Assembly: GCA_020852035.1 (NCBI GenBank)
Contig: JADZBR010000118.1
Location: 1-17,338, forward strand
Source of the DNA: Caulobacteraceae bacterium
GTDB lineage: Bacteria; Pseudomonadota; Alphaproteobacteria; Caulobacterales; Caulobacteraceae
Length of the DNA stretch: 17,338 bases
Direction: 5' to 3'
Each line of letters starts with the position of its first letter. Position 1 is the stretch's first letter. A program made the translations under genes and the position numbers. The notes below the pieces were generated by a model that worked only from the letters and a program-made list of their open reading frames with translations, ran no database searches and was not told where the DNA came from. Of the stretch, positions 16,984 to 17,338 are shown one piece after another.

Positions 16984-17338
16984 ATGAACACCGACCGCCA
17001 CGACCTGCCGCTCTCGACTGACGTCGATCACGCGGCCGAGCACTATCGCGACGGCATGGGGCTGACGTTTGCCGCATGGCCAGGCGCCGGAGAGATGTTC
17101 GACGCAGCCATCGAGGCCGACCCTGGATTTGCTCTTCCGTACGCAGCCCGCGCTCGCCACTTCGCGATGGCGGGCGATCCGGGGCGGGCTCGCGAATTCA
17201 TGGAGAAGGCGGTCGGGCTCGTCGCGCAGCGCGGCGACGAACGCGAGCGCAGCCACGTCGATACGCTCGCGCTCATCATGGCCGGGCGCACGAAGGACGG
17301 TTTGGCCAAGGCTCTGGCGCATGCCAATCAGTGGCCGC
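16984..17338 (+). CDS. Tetratricopeptide-type protein resembling the TTC38 family, cut by window edge
   Basis: The frame is open from the ATG at 16984 to the right edge, 118 codons, with the C-terminus outside. No signal peptide is visible, so it is likely cytoplasmic. The start LPLSTDVDHAAEHYRDGMG, then FDAAIEADPGFALPYAARAR and a charged helix ending RERSHVDTLALIMAGRTKDGL, follows the pattern of TTC38-like proteins: an LPLST opening, TPR-like helical pairs with A and P spacing, and the (R)ERxHV block. Its function is unknown in general. The ribosome site is weak (GAAAG about 5 nt upstream). It diverges from the AraC regulator across 78 nt, and such pairs are usually regulator and target, which is inference here. 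Confidence 0.75.
   Translation, partial: MNTDRHDLPLSTDVDHAAEHYRDGMGLTFAAWPGAGEMFDAAIEADPGFALPYAARARHFAMAGDPGRAREFMEKAVGLVAQRGDERERSHVDTLALIMAGRTKDGLAKALAHANQWP

Overview
The window is GC-rich throughout its genes and has the gene content of an alphaproteobacterium, most likely in the Caulobacter/Phenylobacterium group. The support for this is a Cpa/Tad secretion operon, a sphingomonad/caulobacter-type TonB receptor, PQQ and serine-hydrolase catabolic genes, and GC-rich third codon positions. This placement is an inference from gene content and composition. I see no rRNA, tRNA, CRISPR array, transposase or other mobile element.

Left part (1-4572). A PQQ-dependent dehydrogenase, cut by the window edge, is transcribed leftwards. 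It diverges from a TonB-dependent receptor followed by a beta-lactamase-fold serine hydrolase. The 263-nt divergent spacer is locally AT-rich. It carries two inverted copies of an 11-bp near-palindrome at nearly matching distances from the two start codons, so the two sides may be co-regulated. The plausible theme is import of a small organic compound, then hydrolysis and oxidation; the substrate cannot be read from the sequence.

Middle part (4569-11252, minus strand). This is a compact six-gene Cpa/Tad operon in the order cpaB, cpaC, cpaE, cpaF, tadB, tadC. Junctions are overlapping or only 3-9 nt long, which suggests translational coupling. The genes encode a pilotin-independent-looking outer-membrane channel with its periplasmic partner, a localisation ATPase, a secretion ATPase and two inner-membrane platform proteins. 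No pilin, prepilin peptidase (cpaA) or cpaD lies in the visible cluster, so it is either a reduced secondary system or depends on genes elsewhere. Its last stop codon overlaps the stop of the convergent serine hydrolase gene.

Right part (11497-15982, plus strand). An ABC-2 type ATPase is followed by a 1198-residue protein that fuses two ABC-2 permease halves to a C-terminal M1-type zinc aminopeptidase domain. Together they form an exporter-like complex with a peptidase on the trans side of the membrane.

Right end (16081-17338). An AraC-family regulator is divergent from a TTC38-like tetratricopeptide protein that runs off the window. The 78-nt spacer and the regulator's own start codon carry inverted and direct repeats that could be operators.

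The most notable items are the permease-peptidase fusion with its non-canonical zinc-site spacing, the stripped-down Tad operon, and the paired palindromes in the first divergent spacer. I did not find a clearly new biological system, and none is claimed.
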